In this document: in pieces, positions 55,549 to 64,000 of the stretch
How positions within the stretch are numbered: position 1 is the stretch's first letter
Layout of the letters: the number at the start of each line of letters is the position of its first letter
Source of the DNA: Candidatus Pelagibacterales bacterium
GTDB taxonomy: Bacteria; Pseudomonadota; Alphaproteobacteria; TMED109
NCBI GenBank assembly: GCA_002715505.1
Contig: PAZF01000006.1
Span: forward strand, 3,187-67,186
Direction: 5' to 3'
Length of the DNA stretch: 64,000 bases
Program-made: the position numbers and the translations under genes
Notes under the pieces: model-generated
Database searches by the model: none
The model's input: only the letters and a program-made list of their open reading frames with translations
Told to the model about the DNA's origin: nothing

Positions 55549-56562
55549 TTATAAGAATTTTGAAACTAATTTATATAATAAATCTATGTGATCTTTTCTA
55601 TCATTTAAGCAAGGAACATAATTAAATTCTTTTCCTCCGTTTTCTAAAAATATGCTCTTAGCTTCCATTTCAATTTCTTCCAAAGTTTCAATGCAATCAG
55701 AAGCAAATCCAGGACACAAAATTAGGACCCTTTTTTTTCCCTTTGAAGGAAGCCCTCTTAGAGTTTCATCGGTATAAGGCATCAACCATTCTTGTGGACC
55801 AAATCTAGACTGAAAAGTTGTTAGAAAAGGAATCTTAATATCCATGTTTTCTTTAACAAGCCTGGTTGTTTTTTGGCAATAACAGTGATATGGGTCACCA
55901 TCTAAAAAGTATTTCTTGGGTATTCCATGATAAGAAAAAACTATTATATCAGGTTGAAAAGACAATTTATTTAATGCTTCATTAATACAGTTAGCTAGAG
56001 CTTTAATGTAATAAGGGTTTGATTCATAATGAGGTATTATTTGTATACTAGGTTGCCAACGCATGCTTAAAAGTGTTCTATAGACTTCATCACAAACTGA
56101 TGCAGTAGTAGGGGCAGCATATTGAGGATATAGAGGTAATATTATTATGTTTTCGCATCCTTTATACTTTAAATTAAGAATTTTTTCTTTTATGCTAGGA
56201 TTTCCATATCGCATTGCATAATCTACTAAAACATTCTTTTTAGTTAACTTTTTTTTTAGTTTATCTTTTTGAACCTGAGTGTAATATTTTAATGGTGAAA
56301 TATTTAGTTCTTTCATCCATATTTTTTTGTAGTTTTTTGCTGTCTTATGGGGTCTAAAAGTTAAAATAATCAAGTTTAGAATTAAGAACCATAAAGCCTT
56401 ATTAGTTTCTATAACTCTTCTGTCGTTTAAAAACTCTTTTAAGTATTTTCTAATGTCTTTCCATCTATAGCTATCAGGAGTTCCTAAATTCACAATTAGA
56501 ACCCCAGTTTTACCATATAGAACTTTTGGATGGGTAGAACTGTTTTTATTTAAAGCGTGCAT
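55549..56562 (-). CDS. hemH: Ferrochelatase
   Basis: 337 residues. GVLIVNLGTPDS (about 20-31) and the catalytic histidine in DIIVFSYHGIPKKYF (about 209-223) are present, followed by TFQSRFGPQEWL and FCPGFASDCIETLEEI (reads LCPGFASDC here). It inserts iron into protoporphyrin IX. It sits seven bases upstream of hemJ and diverges from rho across 105 bp. Confidence 0.95.
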   Translation of the reverse strand: MHALNKNSSTHPKVLYGKTGVLIVNLGTPDSYRWKDIRKYLKEFLNDRRVIETNKALWFLILNLIILTFRPHKTAKNYKKIWMKELNISPLKYYTQVQKDKLKKKLTKKNVLVDYAMRYGNPSIKEKILNLKYKGCENIIILPLYPQYAAPTTASVCDEVYRTLLSMRWQPSIQIIPHYESNPYYIKALANCINEALNKLSFQPDIIVFSYHGIPKKYFLDGDPYHCYCQKTTRLVKENMDIKIPFLTTFQSRFGPQEWLMPYTDETLRGLPSKGKKRVLILCPGFASDCIETLEEIEMEAKSIFLENGGKEFNYVPCLNDRKDHIDLLYKLVSKFL

Positions 56563-56608
56563 ATGATATAATTTAATAAATTTATTTATTAGTAAAGTTT
56601 TAAGTTTA

Positions 56609-56635
56609 TTGACTTTAAAATAAATTTATTATAAT
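56609..56635 (+). promoter_or_regulatory. Candidate rho promoter
   Basis: TTGACT at 56609-56614 and TATAAT at 56630-56635 are near-consensus -35 and -10 hexamers with a short 15-base spacer. It would give a leader of about 26 bases before the rho ATG at 56668. The spacer is two short of optimal, so this is likely but not certain. Confidence 0.45.
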
Positions 56636-56667
56636 TTAAGTGATCTTTATATTCTTTCTTAATTAGC

Positions 56668-57936
56668 ATGCATTTACAACAACTAAAAAAAAAGAAGACA
56701 CATGAATTGTTAGACTTGGCAACAGAGCACGAAATTGAAAATGCGGCTAACATGAGAAGACAAGATATAATGTTCAGTATTTTAAAGTCGGTTGCTGACA
56801 AAGGAACATCAATACATGGAGATGGCGTAATAGACATTCTACAAGACGGCTTTGGGTTTCTGAGAGCCCCAGAGTCAAACTATCTACCAGGTCCTGACGA
56901 CATTTATGTCAGCCCTAGTCAGATTAGAAAGTTTGGGCTCAGAAACGGTGATACAGTAGAGGGAGAAATCAGACAGCCTAAAGATAGTGAAAGATATTTT
57001 GCTTTAATAAAGGTAAATAAAATAAACTTTGAAGTACCAGAAAAAATTAGGGTCAAAAGTAATTTTGATAACTTAACACCGCTATATCCGGATTCGAGAA
57101 TAGCAATGGAAATGGACTCTTCAGATCCAGAATCAAAGAAGAAAAACATGTCTCCTAGAATTATGGAGTTGGTCTCTCCTATTGGAAAAGGACAAAGAGC
57201 ACTTATTGTTTCGCCGCCAAGAACTGGGAAGACAGTTCTTCTTCAAAGCATTGCACATTCTATAGAACAAAACCATGAAGAAGTATACTTAATCGTTTTA
57301 CTTATAGATGAGAGACCTGAAGAGGTTACTGATATGCAAAGAACAGTAAAAGGAGAGGTAGTTTCATCAACGTTTGATGAGCCAGCCAGCCGACACGTTC
57401 AAGTTGCTGAAATGGTTATACAAAAGGCTAAAAGACTGGTGGAGAGTGGAAGAGATGTTGTAATTTTATTAGATTCAATTACAAGGCTAGCAAGGGCCTA
57501 TAATACTGTCGTTCCTTCTTCTGGAAAGGTATTAACAGGAGGTGTTGATGCTAATGCCTTACAAAGGCCTAAAAGATTTTTTGGTGCGGCGAGAAATATA
57601 GAGGAAGGTGGAAGTTTAACCATAATTGCTACTGCTTTAATAGAGACGGGATCCAGAATGGATGAAGTAATTTTTGAAGAATTTAAGGGTACAGGAAATG
57701 CGGAAATAGTTTTAGACAGAAAGTTAGCAGATAAAAGAACTTTTCCGGCAATTGATATTGCTAAATCTGGGACTAGAAAAGAAGAACTTCTTGTGGATAA
57801 AGGGATTTTATCAAAGATGTGGGTATTGAGAAAAATTCTATCCCCGATGGGAACCACAGATGCCATGGAATTTCTTCTAGAAAAACTTAAGTCTTCTAAA
57901 AACAACAATGATTTTTTTGACGCTATGAATCAATGA
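56668..57936 (+). CDS. rho: Transcription termination factor Rho
   Basis: 422 residues. The N-terminal helix bundle precedes the cold-shock-like RNA-binding domain ([27 protein letters not shown], about residues 57-83). The RecA-like motor has Walker [10 protein letters not shown] (about 180-188), Walker [17 protein letters not shown] (the Q-loop follows in [27 protein letters not shown]). It ends transcripts lacking intrinsic terminators, which fits a genome whose convergent genes overlap. The 3' end overlaps the quinone reductase gene by 7 bp. Confidence 0.98.
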   Translation: MHLQQLKKKKTHELLDLATEHEIENAANMRRQDIMFSILKSVADKGTSIHGDGVIDILQDGFGFLRAPESNYLPGPDDIYVSPSQIRKFGLRNGDTVEGEIRQPKDSERYFALIKVNKINFEVPEKIRVKSNFDNLTPLYPDSRIAMEMDSSDPESKKKNMSPRIMELVSPIGKGQRALIVSPPRTGKTVLLQSIAHSIEQNHEEVYLIVLLIDERPEEVTDMQRTVKGEVVSSTFDEPASRHVQVAEMVIQKAKRLVESGRDVVILLDSITRLARAYNTVVPSSGKVLTGGVDANALQRPKRFFGAARNIEEGGSLTIIATALIETGSRMDEVIFEEFKGTGNAEIVLDRKLADKRTFPAIDIAKSGTRKEELLVDKGILSKMWVLRKILSPMGTTDAMEFLLEKLKSSKNNNDFFDAMNQ

Positions 57937-58913
57937 TCGTTTTTTAAAACAATTGATCCTTTTGTTTCTCGGTTTTCTAAAGCTTTATGAACATTAACGA
58001 TATCTGATAAAAGGTATTCATTTCCTATGTTAGCACTTATAGAATTTGATTTTAACATTTCAAAAACTCTTTTAGCGCTTTTATGCATATCCGACGCTTT
58101 GGAGTTGTAAGTCATTAAAGTTGGCCTAGTAAGAAAAAGGCTTCCTTTGCTAGCTAGCAGGGAAGGATCAATAGGAGGGGCATTTCCAGAAGAATTACCA
58201 AAAATAACCAGCATTCCTAATGGAGCTAAACAATCTAAACTTTTTAAAGCAGTTGCTTTCCCTACACCATCATATACTACGTTTACACCTTCTCCATTTG
58301 TAATATCCATAACGGCATCTACAAAGTTTGTATCATTATATAAAATTACTTCATCACAGCCATTATTTTTTGCAATTTCGGCTTTTTCTCGATTTCCTGC
58401 AGTCCCTATAATTTTAGCACCCTTATTTTTAATCCATTGTGTAGCAATTTGTCCAACGCCGCCTGCTATAGCGTGAAATAAAACAGTATGTTTATTATTT
58501 AGAGGAAAGGTTCTTTCAGCTAAATATTCAACCGTCATTCCTTTTAACATTAAAGCAGCAGCAGTTTTATCATCTACATAATCAGGTAACTTTATACACT
58601 TACTTTCGGGTATATTTCTAATATCAGAATAACTTCCGGGAGGGCCTAACGCGTAAACTACCTTATCTCCTTTTTTTAGTAATTTAGTTTCTTCACCTGT
58701 ATCAATTACTTCTCCAGCTCCCTCCATACCAATAGTTGCGGGCAGAGGAAGAGGATAGAGCCCAGAACGGTGATAGGTATCAATGTAATTTAGACCAACA
58801 TATGAATGTTTTACCGTTACGAAACCTTGGGAGGGAGAGTCAATATTTAAATTTTCCCATTTCATATTTTCAGCAGGCCCAGGATTTCTAATTATTATAG
58901 TTTTAGACTTCAT
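57930..58913 (-). CDS. NADPH:quinone oxidoreductase (QorA/zeta-crystallin-like)
   Basis: 327 residues, zinc-free medium-chain reductase. [30 protein letters not shown] (about 41-70) and the nucleotide-binding [25 protein letters not shown] (about 150-174) are typical of quinone reductases. It reduces quinones in the cytosol with NADPH, and the donor specificity is unproven. It is a single-gene unit converging on rho and starting next to a 399-bp non-coding gap. Confidence 0.9.
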   Translation of the reverse strand: MKSKTIIIRNPGPAENMKWENLNIDSPSQGFVTVKHSYVGLNYIDTYHRSGLYPLPLPATIGMEGAGEVIDTGEETKLLKKGDKVVYALGPPGSYSDIRNIPESKCIKLPDYVDDKTAAALMLKGMTVEYLAERTFPLNNKHTVLFHAIAGGVGQIATQWIKNKGAKIIGTAGNREKAEIAKNNGCDEVILYNDTNFVDAVMDITNGEGVNVVYDGVGKATALKSLDCLAPLGMLVIFGNSSGNAPPIDPSLLASKGSLFLTRPTLMTYNSKASDMHKSAKRVFEMLKSNSISANIGNEYLLSDIVNVHKALENRETKGSIVLKNDH

Positions 58914-59046
58914 TTCAGCATTATATAAAATTAATTAAGTTAATCAAACAACTAATCTATTTTTATAATTTTTAAAAATTAACAATCCTAACAAAAGTAA
59001 AAAGTATTATTTTATGTAAGAATAAAAATATAAATATACTTTTTAT

Positions 59047-59291
59047 TAAAAGCCGCTAAAAGAACAAATGTTCTTATTAAATTTTAAAGATAATAACTAA
59101 TAGGTTACGTGTAACAAAAAAAGCTGTAAAAAGATAAGGAGTTCTTATATCTTATTCAGATATTCTGAATATTTATAATATGCACTATATAATCATAAGT
59201 ATCTTGCAAAGCGAAGGATAATTTAATTTCAATCTATTTTTGAATAAACAATATTAATTTAAACCCAGCTAATTTAAGTGGCTTTTTTTTT
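59047..59291 (+). ncRNA. Candidate structured ncRNA with pairing ends and terminator
   Basis: Plus-strand interpretation of the 58914-59312 gap. A -10-like TATACT at 59035-59040 predicts a start near 59047. The 5' segment 59048-59057 (AAAAGCCGCT) pairs with the 3' segment 59277-59286 (AGTGGCTTTT) over ten positions including one G-T. A nine-T run (59283-59291) overlaps the end of this helix like an intrinsic terminator. Between the ends lie several short hairpins. It does not match the tmRNA, 6S, RNase P or SRP RNA signatures I know. No compensatory-change data are available, so it remains a prediction. Confidence 0.4.
59267..59291 (+). terminator. Possible intrinsic terminator before the nitroreductase gene
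   Basis: A weak local stem, AGCTA (59267-59271) with TGGCT (59279-59283), leads directly into nine Ts. The same TGGCT can instead pair with 59048-59057 in a longer helix. Either way the T-run suits a plus-strand transcript ending here, upstream of the nitroreductase ATG at 59313. Confidence 0.35.
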
Positions 59292-59312
59292 AAAATAACA
59301 TATATATTACGT

Positions 59313-59909
59313 ATGTTTTATGATAGTAATAAAAAGTATTTAATAGATTTTTTTAAGAAAAGAAGATCCATTGTAGCAAAAAAAATGCTAGTTGGTAAAG
59401 TTTTGAAAAAAGACTTAAATTCAATTTTAGAAATAGGTGCCAGAGTACCGGATCATGGCGCGCTAAATCCGTGGAAAATAAAAGTAATTCAAGGAAGAAT
59501 TAGAAAATACTTAGACGAGGAAATAATACTAAAAGAATTTAAAAAAAATAATAAAAAAGCTTCAGAAAAGGAACTTCACATAGAAAGCTATAGAATGCAA
59601 AGAGCAAGTACTATATTAGCAGTGCTATCTACTCCAATAAATCATAAAAAGATACCAAAATGGGAACAGTATCTTTCTGCTGGAGCAGTTTGCACCAATT
59701 TATTGTATGCTGCACAAGGTATGGGGTATGCTGCACAATGGCTAACCGAATGGTACGCATATAATAAAAAATTATTAAAATTTTTGGGAGGAAATCCTAA
59801 GAATGACAAGATAGCAGGGTTTATCTATATTGGAAAAAAAACTTCAGATCCCAAAGAAAGAAAAAGGCCAAATCTTAATGAAGTTGTAAATTTTATAAAT
59901 CAAGGATAG
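59313..59909 (+). CDS. Nitroreductase family protein (YdjA-like)
   Basis: 198 residues, FMN-binding nitroreductase fold. FFKKRRSIVAKKM (about 13-25, FMN phosphate contacts), GARVPDHGALNPWKIKVI (about 49-66), LSAGAVCTNLLYAAQGMGYAAQWLTEW (about residues 129-155) and GFIYIGK (about 173-179) are the YdjA-type pattern. The substrate is unknown. The gene follows the candidate terminator by about 20 bases, so its promoter may lie very close to the ATG. A 68-bp gap separates it from mnmE. Confidence 0.88.
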   Translation: MFYDSNKKYLIDFFKKRRSIVAKKMLVGKVLKKDLNSILEIGARVPDHGALNPWKIKVIQGRIRKYLDEEIILKEFKKNNKKASEKELHIESYRMQRASTILAVLSTPINHKKIPKWEQYLSAGAVCTNLLYAAQGMGYAAQWLTEWYAYNKKLLKFLGGNPKNDKIAGFIYIGKKTSDPKERKRPNLNEVVNFINQG

Positions 59910-59977
59910 TGACCAAATTATAGAAATTGAAATAAAAGAACATAAGATGATAAAAAAGCTATTAATAAGCAATTAAA

Positions 59978-61309
59978 ATGTGTGATACGATATTTGCGCC
60001 TATTACCAATATAGGCCCTTCAGCGATAACAGTATTTAGATTTTCTGGAAAAGAAAGTGGAAAGATTCTAAAGTTATTAATCAAAGAAAAAAAGCTTCCT
60101 TTGGAGAGAAAACTAGTACTTAAAAATATATACGTTCCTTATAAAAAACAAATTCTAGACAAAAGCTTAATATGTTGGATGCCAAATCCCAATAGCTATA
60201 CAGGAGAAGATAGCTTTGAACTGCATTCTCATGGAGGTATAGCAACTAGCCAAGCTTTTTTTTCAGTGCTTTCTAAAATAAAAGGGTTAAGGGTAGCAGA
60301 GGCAGGAGAGTTTTCTAAAAGAGCATTAATTAATGGTAAAATTGATTTAATAAAAGCAGAAGCTATTAATGAAATAATTATATCGGAGACAGAAAAACAA
60401 AGAAATCTATCAATTAAACAACTCAATAGAGGGCTTTCAATCCCGATAAACTTATGGAAAGAACAAATAGTTAATACACTCGCTAAAATTGAGGCTATAA
60501 TTGATTTTTCTGATGAAGATGGAGTTCCAGAACAGCTTAATATAAAACGAGACTTAGAAAATATTTTTAACCAAATAAAAAAGGTTCTTAAAGAAGGAAA
60601 AAAATACGACCTAATTAAGCATGGCACAAAAATTACATTTACAGGGCCACCTAATTCTGGAAAATCTAGTTTGTTTAACTGTATTATTAAAAAAGAAAAA
60701 TCCATAGTTACAAAAATCCCAGGCACAACTAGAGATGTGATAGAAAACAAATTTAATTTAAAGGGATATCCAGTAATATTTTTCGATACTGCCGGAATTA
60801 GGAATACTAAAAGTGCTATTGAGAAAGAAGGAATAAAAAAAGCTTTAACAGCAATAGAGAAAGCTGACATTGTATTAAAAATTATAGATATCACGAGAAC
60901 AAAAAAGGAAAGTAAAAATCAAAGAAAAGAAAATGAATGGCAAATTTACAATAAAATAGACAAAATAAAAGTAAATAAGCCGAATAAATCCACAGAAAAA
61001 GAAAACTCTTTTTATGTTTCTGCAAAAACTGGTAAAGGGGTTAGTGATCTGCTAAAAAAAATACACGACCACATACTAAAAAATACAAAAGTAATAGAAA
61101 AAGCGAACTTTTTTTATACTAACGCAAGACAAAAGAATGATTTGAAAAAAGCTTTATCAAATATTAGTTTGGCAATTGAAGCAAAGGACGAAGAAATTAT
61201 AGCTGAATACCTTAGGGCAACTATTTATAATTTAGAGAGAATTTTAGGAAAGGTAGACGTAGAAGATGTTTTAGGAAATATTTTTTCTAATTTTTGTATA
61301 GGTAAATAA
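59978..61309 (+). CDS. mnmE: tRNA uridine-5-carboxymethylaminomethyl GTPase MnmE
   Basis: 443 residues. The N-terminal folate-binding domain has DTIFAPIT and YTGEDSFELHSHGG. The GTPase has G1 GPPNSGKS (223-230), the G2 TKIPGTTRDV region and G3 DTAGIR. The G4 NKID (about 323-326) is present, and the protein ends in the CIGK motif needed for catalysis. With MnmG it modifies wobble uridine 34 of tRNAs. A parS site begins right at its stop codon. Confidence 0.96.
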   Translation: MCDTIFAPITNIGPSAITVFRFSGKESGKILKLLIKEKKLPLERKLVLKNIYVPYKKQILDKSLICWMPNPNSYTGEDSFELHSHGGIATSQAFFSVLSKIKGLRVAEAGEFSKRALINGKIDLIKAEAINEIIISETEKQRNLSIKQLNRGLSIPINLWKEQIVNTLAKIEAIIDFSDEDGVPEQLNIKRDLENIFNQIKKVLKEGKKYDLIKHGTKITFTGPPNSGKSSLFNCIIKKEKSIVTKIPGTTRDVIENKFNLKGYPVIFFDTAGIRNTKSAIEKEGIKKALTAIEKADIVLKIIDITRTKKESKNQRKENEWQIYNKIDKIKVNKPNKSTEKENSFYVSAKTGKGVSDLLKKIHDHILKNTKVIEKANFFYTNARQKNDLKKALSNISLAIEAKDEEIIAEYLRATIYNLERILGKVDVEDVLGNIFSNFCIGK

Positions 61310-61325
61310 AGTTTCACGTGAAACA
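61310..61325. promoter_or_regulatory. parS: parS site 1
   Basis: The 16-mer AGTTTCACGTGAAACA contains the perfect 14-bp palindrome GTTTCACGTGAAAC and matches the ParB consensus TGTTTCACGTGAAACA except at the first base. It starts right after the mnmE stop codon. ParB nucleates here to segregate the origin region. parA begins about 2.6 kb downstream. Confidence 0.92.
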
Positions 61326-61389
61326 ATTAATTCAAAGACATTTTTCAACTCCAACTTTATTCTTAAATAAACCTGTTTAATATGATGTA

Positions 61390-61405
61390 AGTTTCACGTG
61401 AAACA
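61390..61405. promoter_or_regulatory. parS: parS site 2
   Basis: A second AGTTTCACGTGAAACA, identical to site 1 over all 16 bases, lies 80 bp away (same phase, about 7.6 helical turns). It is flanked by ATGATGT (61382-61388) and ACATCAT (61403-61409), which are inverted copies of each other. It sits 61 bp before the mnmG start. Confidence 0.92.
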
Positions 61406-61466
61406 TCATGCGTTTCTTAGCGCTTGTATTAATGGAATAAAAAAGTAATATTGCATTGTAGGAAAA

Positions 61467-63326
61467 ATGAAAAAAAATTATGACATAATTGTTATAGGCG
61501 GAGGTCACGCTGGCGTGGAGGCTGCTAGCGTTGCTTCTAGGATGGGAGCTAAAGTTGCTTTGATAACAGCTGACTCTTCTAAAGTAGGTGAAATGTCATG
61601 TAATCCTGCTATAGGAGGTATAGGAAAAGGACATATAGTAAAAGAGATAGACGCTATGGGTGGAATAATGTCTACAGCAGCTGATAAAGCAAGCATACAA
61701 TATAAAGTTTTAAATAGTAGTAAGGGTCCAGCTGTCAGGGGGCCAAGGTGTCAGGCTGATAGAGAGTTATATAAAAATGCAATAAACTCTGATTTGAGAG
61801 CTTGTTCTAATATTTCTATTTATTCACATATGGTGAGTTCATTGGTAATTATTAAAAATAAAGTTGAAGGAGTTATTCTTGAGCGAAAAAAAACAATAAA
61901 CGCTGGTTCCGTAATACTAACAACAGGTACTTTTTTGAACGGAATTATTCATTTAGGAGAAAATAGGTTTTCAGCTGGACGAGTTAATGAGAAAGCCTCA
62001 AATGATTTAGCGAAATTTCTTATTTCTCTAAATCTTCCTATGGATAGATTAAAAACTGGAACTCCTCCAAGAATATCAAAAAAATCTATAGACTATAATA
62101 TTTTGGATCAAGATACAGGAGATGTAAATCCTGATTATTTTTCTACAGAGACTACTAAGTCCTATAATAAACAACTTCCCTGTTATGTAACATGGACTAA
62201 TAGCAAAACCCATTCTTATATAAAAAACTCTCTTGAGAAAAGTCCTTTGTATAATGGAGCCATTTCCTCTAGAGGACCTAGATACTGCCCGTCTATTGAG
62301 GATAAAGTTTTGAGGTTTCATGACAAAGAAAAGCATAGAATAATGTTGGAACCAGAAGGACTAAATAGCGAAGTAGTTTACCCTAATGGAATTTCGACAA
62401 GCCTTCCTCTAGAAGAACAAAATAATATGTTAAGATCTATCAAAGGTCTTAAAAATGCAAAGATTATTCAACCAGGATATGCAATAGAGTATGATCATAT
62501 TGATCCTAGGTCTTTAAAACACTCCTTAGAAAGTAAGAGAATTAAAGGTCTTTTTTTTGCAGGACAAATAAATGGAACGACTGGATATGAAGAAGCTGCC
62601 GGCCAAGGACTGTTGGCAGGCATTAATGCAACATTGTATCTAAGTCGAAAAACTTTTTCACTCAGTAGGGCGGAAAGTTATATAGGTGTAATGATAGATG
62701 ATTTAGTAACTAGGGGAGCTCCAGAACCTTATAGAATGTTCACTTCGAGAGCGGAATATAGACTCTACTTGAGATCTGATAATGCAGATCTGAGATTATC
62801 AGACAAAGCTATTAGACTAGACATCTTGCAGGGAAATAGAAAAGATATATTTTTAAAATATAAAAATGATATTGAATTTTATAGACAATATTTATCCCGT
62901 ATTATCTTAGACCCAATAGAGGCAGATAGTTTAGAAATAACTTTAACTAGAGATGGAAAAAAAAGAAAGCTGTATGATCTTATAGGCTTTAATAACCTAA
63001 ATATAGATAAATTAAAGAAACACTATCCTAGATTTAAAAACATTAAATCCAAAGTTCTTAACCAGCTAATCATAGAATCTAGATATGACATTCATATTAA
63101 AAAGCAGATAGATAGTTTAAAGGCATATAAAAAGGACTTAAATGTTAAAATACCGACTAAAATTAATTATAAAGAAATAGGAGGATTATCAAGGGAATGT
63201 TGCCTTGCTTTAGAAAAGGTAAGGCCAACAAATCTTGCTTCAGCTTCCAGAATTCCGGGTATTACACCTGCTGCTTTGACGTCTGTTTTGCTACACACTA
63301 AAAAGAAAAGGCTCAAAAGTGCTTAA
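61467..63326 (+). CDS. mnmG: tRNA uridine-5-carboxymethylaminomethyl enzyme MnmG (GidA)
   Basis: 619 residues. The FAD-binding [10 protein letters not shown] is at 11-20, followed by [26 protein letters not shown] (about 42-67), a stretch typical of Mnm[21 protein letters not shown] and [13 protein letters not shown] follow, and the C-terminal helical domain for MnmE and tRNA binding closes it. It forms the modification complex with MnmE. It overlaps rsmG by 8 bp. Confidence 0.97.
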   Translation: MKKNYDIIVIGGGHAGVEAASVASRMGAKVALITADSSKVGEMSCNPAIGGIGKGHIVKEIDAMGGIMSTAADKASIQYKVLNSSKGPAVRGPRCQADRELYKNAINSDLRACSNISIYSHMVSSLVIIKNKVEGVILERKKTINAGSVILTTGTFLNGIIHLGENRFSAGRVNEKASNDLAKFLISLNLPMDRLKTGTPPRISKKSIDYNILDQDTGDVNPDYFSTETTKSYNKQLPCYVTWTNSKTHSYIKNSLEKSPLYNGAISSRGPRYCPSIEDKVLRFHDKEKHRIMLEPEGLNSEVVYPNGISTSLPLEEQNNMLRSIKGLKNAKIIQPGYAIEYDHIDPRSLKHSLESKRIKGLFFAGQINGTTGYEEAAGQGLLAGINATLYLSRKTFSLSRAESYIGVMIDDLVTRGAPEPYRMFTSRAEYRLYLRSDNADLRLSDKAIRLDILQGNRKDIFLKYKNDIEFYRQYLSRIILDPIEADSLEITLTRDGKKRKLYDLIGFNNLNIDKLKKHYPRFKNIKSKVLNQLIIESRYDIHIKKQIDSLKAYKKDLNVKIPTKINYKEIGGLSRECCLALEKVRPTNLASASRIPGITPAALTSVLLHTKKKRLKSA

Positions 63327-63927
63327 AACTTTAGGAAGTATTTGTAAAATAAATAGAAATCAAAAGAAATTACTTCAAAAATATGTTACTTCTATAAAAA
63401 AGTATCAAAATAATGTAAATTTAATTGGGAGAAGCACTTTTTCTAATATTTGGGTAAGACATATTATTGACTCAATGCAGATATTTTATTACTTACCTAA
63501 AGAAAATAAAAATAAACTATTAATTGACGTGGGAACAGGCGCAGGTTTTCCAGGAATTGTATTGGCTATAATGGGAAGAAAAGATATTTTACTGTGTGAA
63601 AAAAGTTATAAAAAAGCAATTTTTCTTAAAGAGGTTACAAAAGAATGTTTTATAGATATAAAAATTTATAATTGTAAAATAGAAGAGATATTAAAGAAAA
63701 ACGTAGCTGTAATAGTGTCGAGAGCATACGCATCAGTCAAAAAACTAATATTAAGCGTTTATCATTTAATTTCATCAGAAACAACTTTAGTAATTCATAA
63801 GGGAAAAAAATACATGGATGAAATTGAAGAGGCGAAAAAAATATTTATTTTCTCTGTAAAAAAATTTAAAAGCATCACAAGTAATGAAGGAGTTATTTTA
63901 AAAATAGAAAATATCAAGAAAAAATAA
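63319..63927 (+). CDS. rsmG: 16S rRNA m7G527 methyltransferase RsmG (GidB)
   Basis: 202 residues from a GTG at 63319 inside the mnmG end. [23 protein letters not shown] (about residues 33-55) and the SAM-binding [17 protein letters not shown] (about 72-88) mark RsmG, followed by [11 protein letters not shown] (about 134-144). It methylates G527 of 16S rRNA. It precedes parA by one base, as in the standard mnmG-rsmG-parA-parB string. Confidence 0.95.
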   Translation: MLKTLGSICKINRNQKKLLQKYVTSIKKYQNNVNLIGRSTFSNIWVRHIIDSMQIFYYLPKENKNKLLIDVGTGAGFPGIVLAIMGRKDILLCEKSYKKAIFLKEVTKECFIDIKIYNCKIEEILKKNVAVIVSRAYASVKKLILSVYHLISSETTLVIHKGKKYMDEIEEAKKIFIFSVKKFKSITSNEGVILKIENIKKK

Positions 63928-63928
63928 A

Positions 63929-64000
63929 ATGAAAAATAAAATAAAAATTATGTCAGTAGTTAATCAAAAAGGAGGCGTAGGAAAAACAACAACAACTGTT
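63929..64000 (+). CDS. parA: Chromosome partition ATPase ParA, 5' part only
   Basis: The first 24 codons are visible: a short basic start, then IMSVVNQKGGVGKTTTTV. The deviant Walker A KGGVGKTTT of ParA/Soj proteins is complete. The gene runs off the window end; parB should follow. ParA drives ParB-parS complexes apart; two parS sites are about 2.6 kb upstream. Confidence 0.9.
   Translation, partial: MKNKIKIMSVVNQKGGVGKTTTTV

Larger units (their letters stand above)
58914..59312. other. Non-coding gap with clustered palindromes
   Basis: 399 bases with no protein gene. Within about 110 bases are four inverted repeats: 59060-59075 (AAGAACA/TGTTCTT), 59104-59115 (GTTAC/GTAAC), 59131-59153 (AAGATA..TATCTT) and 59153-59171 (TATTCAGA/TCTGAATA). 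A weaker hairpin is near 59200-59220. The left end must carry the promoter of the quinone reductase. The right part is covered by the candidate ncRNA entry. Confidence 0.6.

Noticed and set aside
59064-59072. Alphaproteobacterial LexA box
   Set aside because: The motif is GAAC-N4-GTTC, not the direct repeat GTTC-N7-GTTC used by alphaproteobacterial LexA.
59047-59291. Identity of the candidate RNA as tmRNA, 6S, RNase P or SRP RNA
   Set aside because: No T-arm/CCA or tag-like frame, no GAGGAAAGTC-type P4 motif, no SRP tetraloop helix and no 6S rod with central bubble was seen.
60229-60894. 221-codon open frame antisense to mnmE
   Set aside because: It lies wholly within mnmE, whose motifs are intact; composition explains the open antisense frame.
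1-64000. IS elements, prophage, CRISPR arrays, alternative genetic code
   Set aside because: No transposase, integrase, phage gene or regularly spaced repeats were found, and TGA clearly acts as stop (for example yggS and rho).

Overview
The window is a gene-dense, very AT-rich stretch of an alphaproteobacterial chromosome spanning the replication origin. The evidence is gene order as much as sequence. ppsR (the RP001/CC0001-type gene) and hemE diverge across a 255-bp AT-rich gap, which is where oriC lies in Caulobacter and Rickettsia. To the right follow hemJ, hemH, rho, mnmE, two parS sites, mnmG, rsmG and the start of parA. To the left follow aroE, coaE, dnaQ, a Tim44-like gene, mltA and smr. 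TGA, TAG and TAA all act as stops, so the code is the standard bacterial one. Tiny gaps, 4-bp ATGA overlaps and overlapping convergent genes point to a streamlined, probably marine lineage (SAR11-, HIMB59- or AEGEAN-169-like). I cannot settle which from the sequence alone. No phage, IS or CRISPR is visible.

Layout. 1-3 kb: tail of an HNH endonuclease gene and three envelope-glycan genes (GT39, LAB_N, GT2). 3-9.1 kb: a complete cytochrome c maturation operon ccmABCDEFGHI on the minus strand, including a 52-residue ccmD. 9.1-17.1 kb: a LivFGHMK-type ABC importer interleaved with an acyl-CoA synthetase and a PaaK-like protein that lacks the usual AMP-binding P-loop. 17-30.5 kb: ThiE-like, YggS, a response regulator, LolA, FtsK, an aminotransferase, an amidase, a UbiH-type hydroxylase, Trm112, a Lon-N protein, a CnoX-like thioredoxin, tRNA-Gly(GCC), an M48 lipoprotein, a frameshifted UMF1 transporter and DUF2244. 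30.5-37.2 kb: the heat-shock operon hrcA-grpE-(unknown)-dnaK-dnaJ-dapB. 37.2-43.6 kb: rph, rdgB, hemW, then lpoA and rsmI diverging from one CATG, a BON protein and gshB. 43.6-53.8 kb: one long minus-strand series running away from the origin, ppsR-aroE-coaE-dnaQ-timA-mltA-lldD-smr-hisB-hisH-GNAT-hisA-hisF-hisE-HIT. 53.8-64 kb: the origin and the heme/rho/mnmEG/par region.

The genes fit together as respiratory-chain and envelope upkeep (heme synthesis by HemE/HemJ/HemH/HemW, heme ligation by Ccm, ubiquinone hydroxylation, LolA/LpoA/MltA), amino-acid synthesis (his, dapB, aroE), protein quality control and chromosome replication or partition (oriC, parS, parA, FtsK, DnaQ).

The least-explained items are: a candidate structured ncRNA (about 59047-59291) whose 5' and 3' ends can pair and which ends in a T-run; an internally duplicated protein of unknown function between grpE and dnaK; the P-loop-less PaaK-like protein of the Liv cluster; and three adjacent or nearby genes with broken or non-canonical 5' parts (mltA with a T9 run, timA with no ATG/GTG/TTG, UMF1 with an A-run indel).
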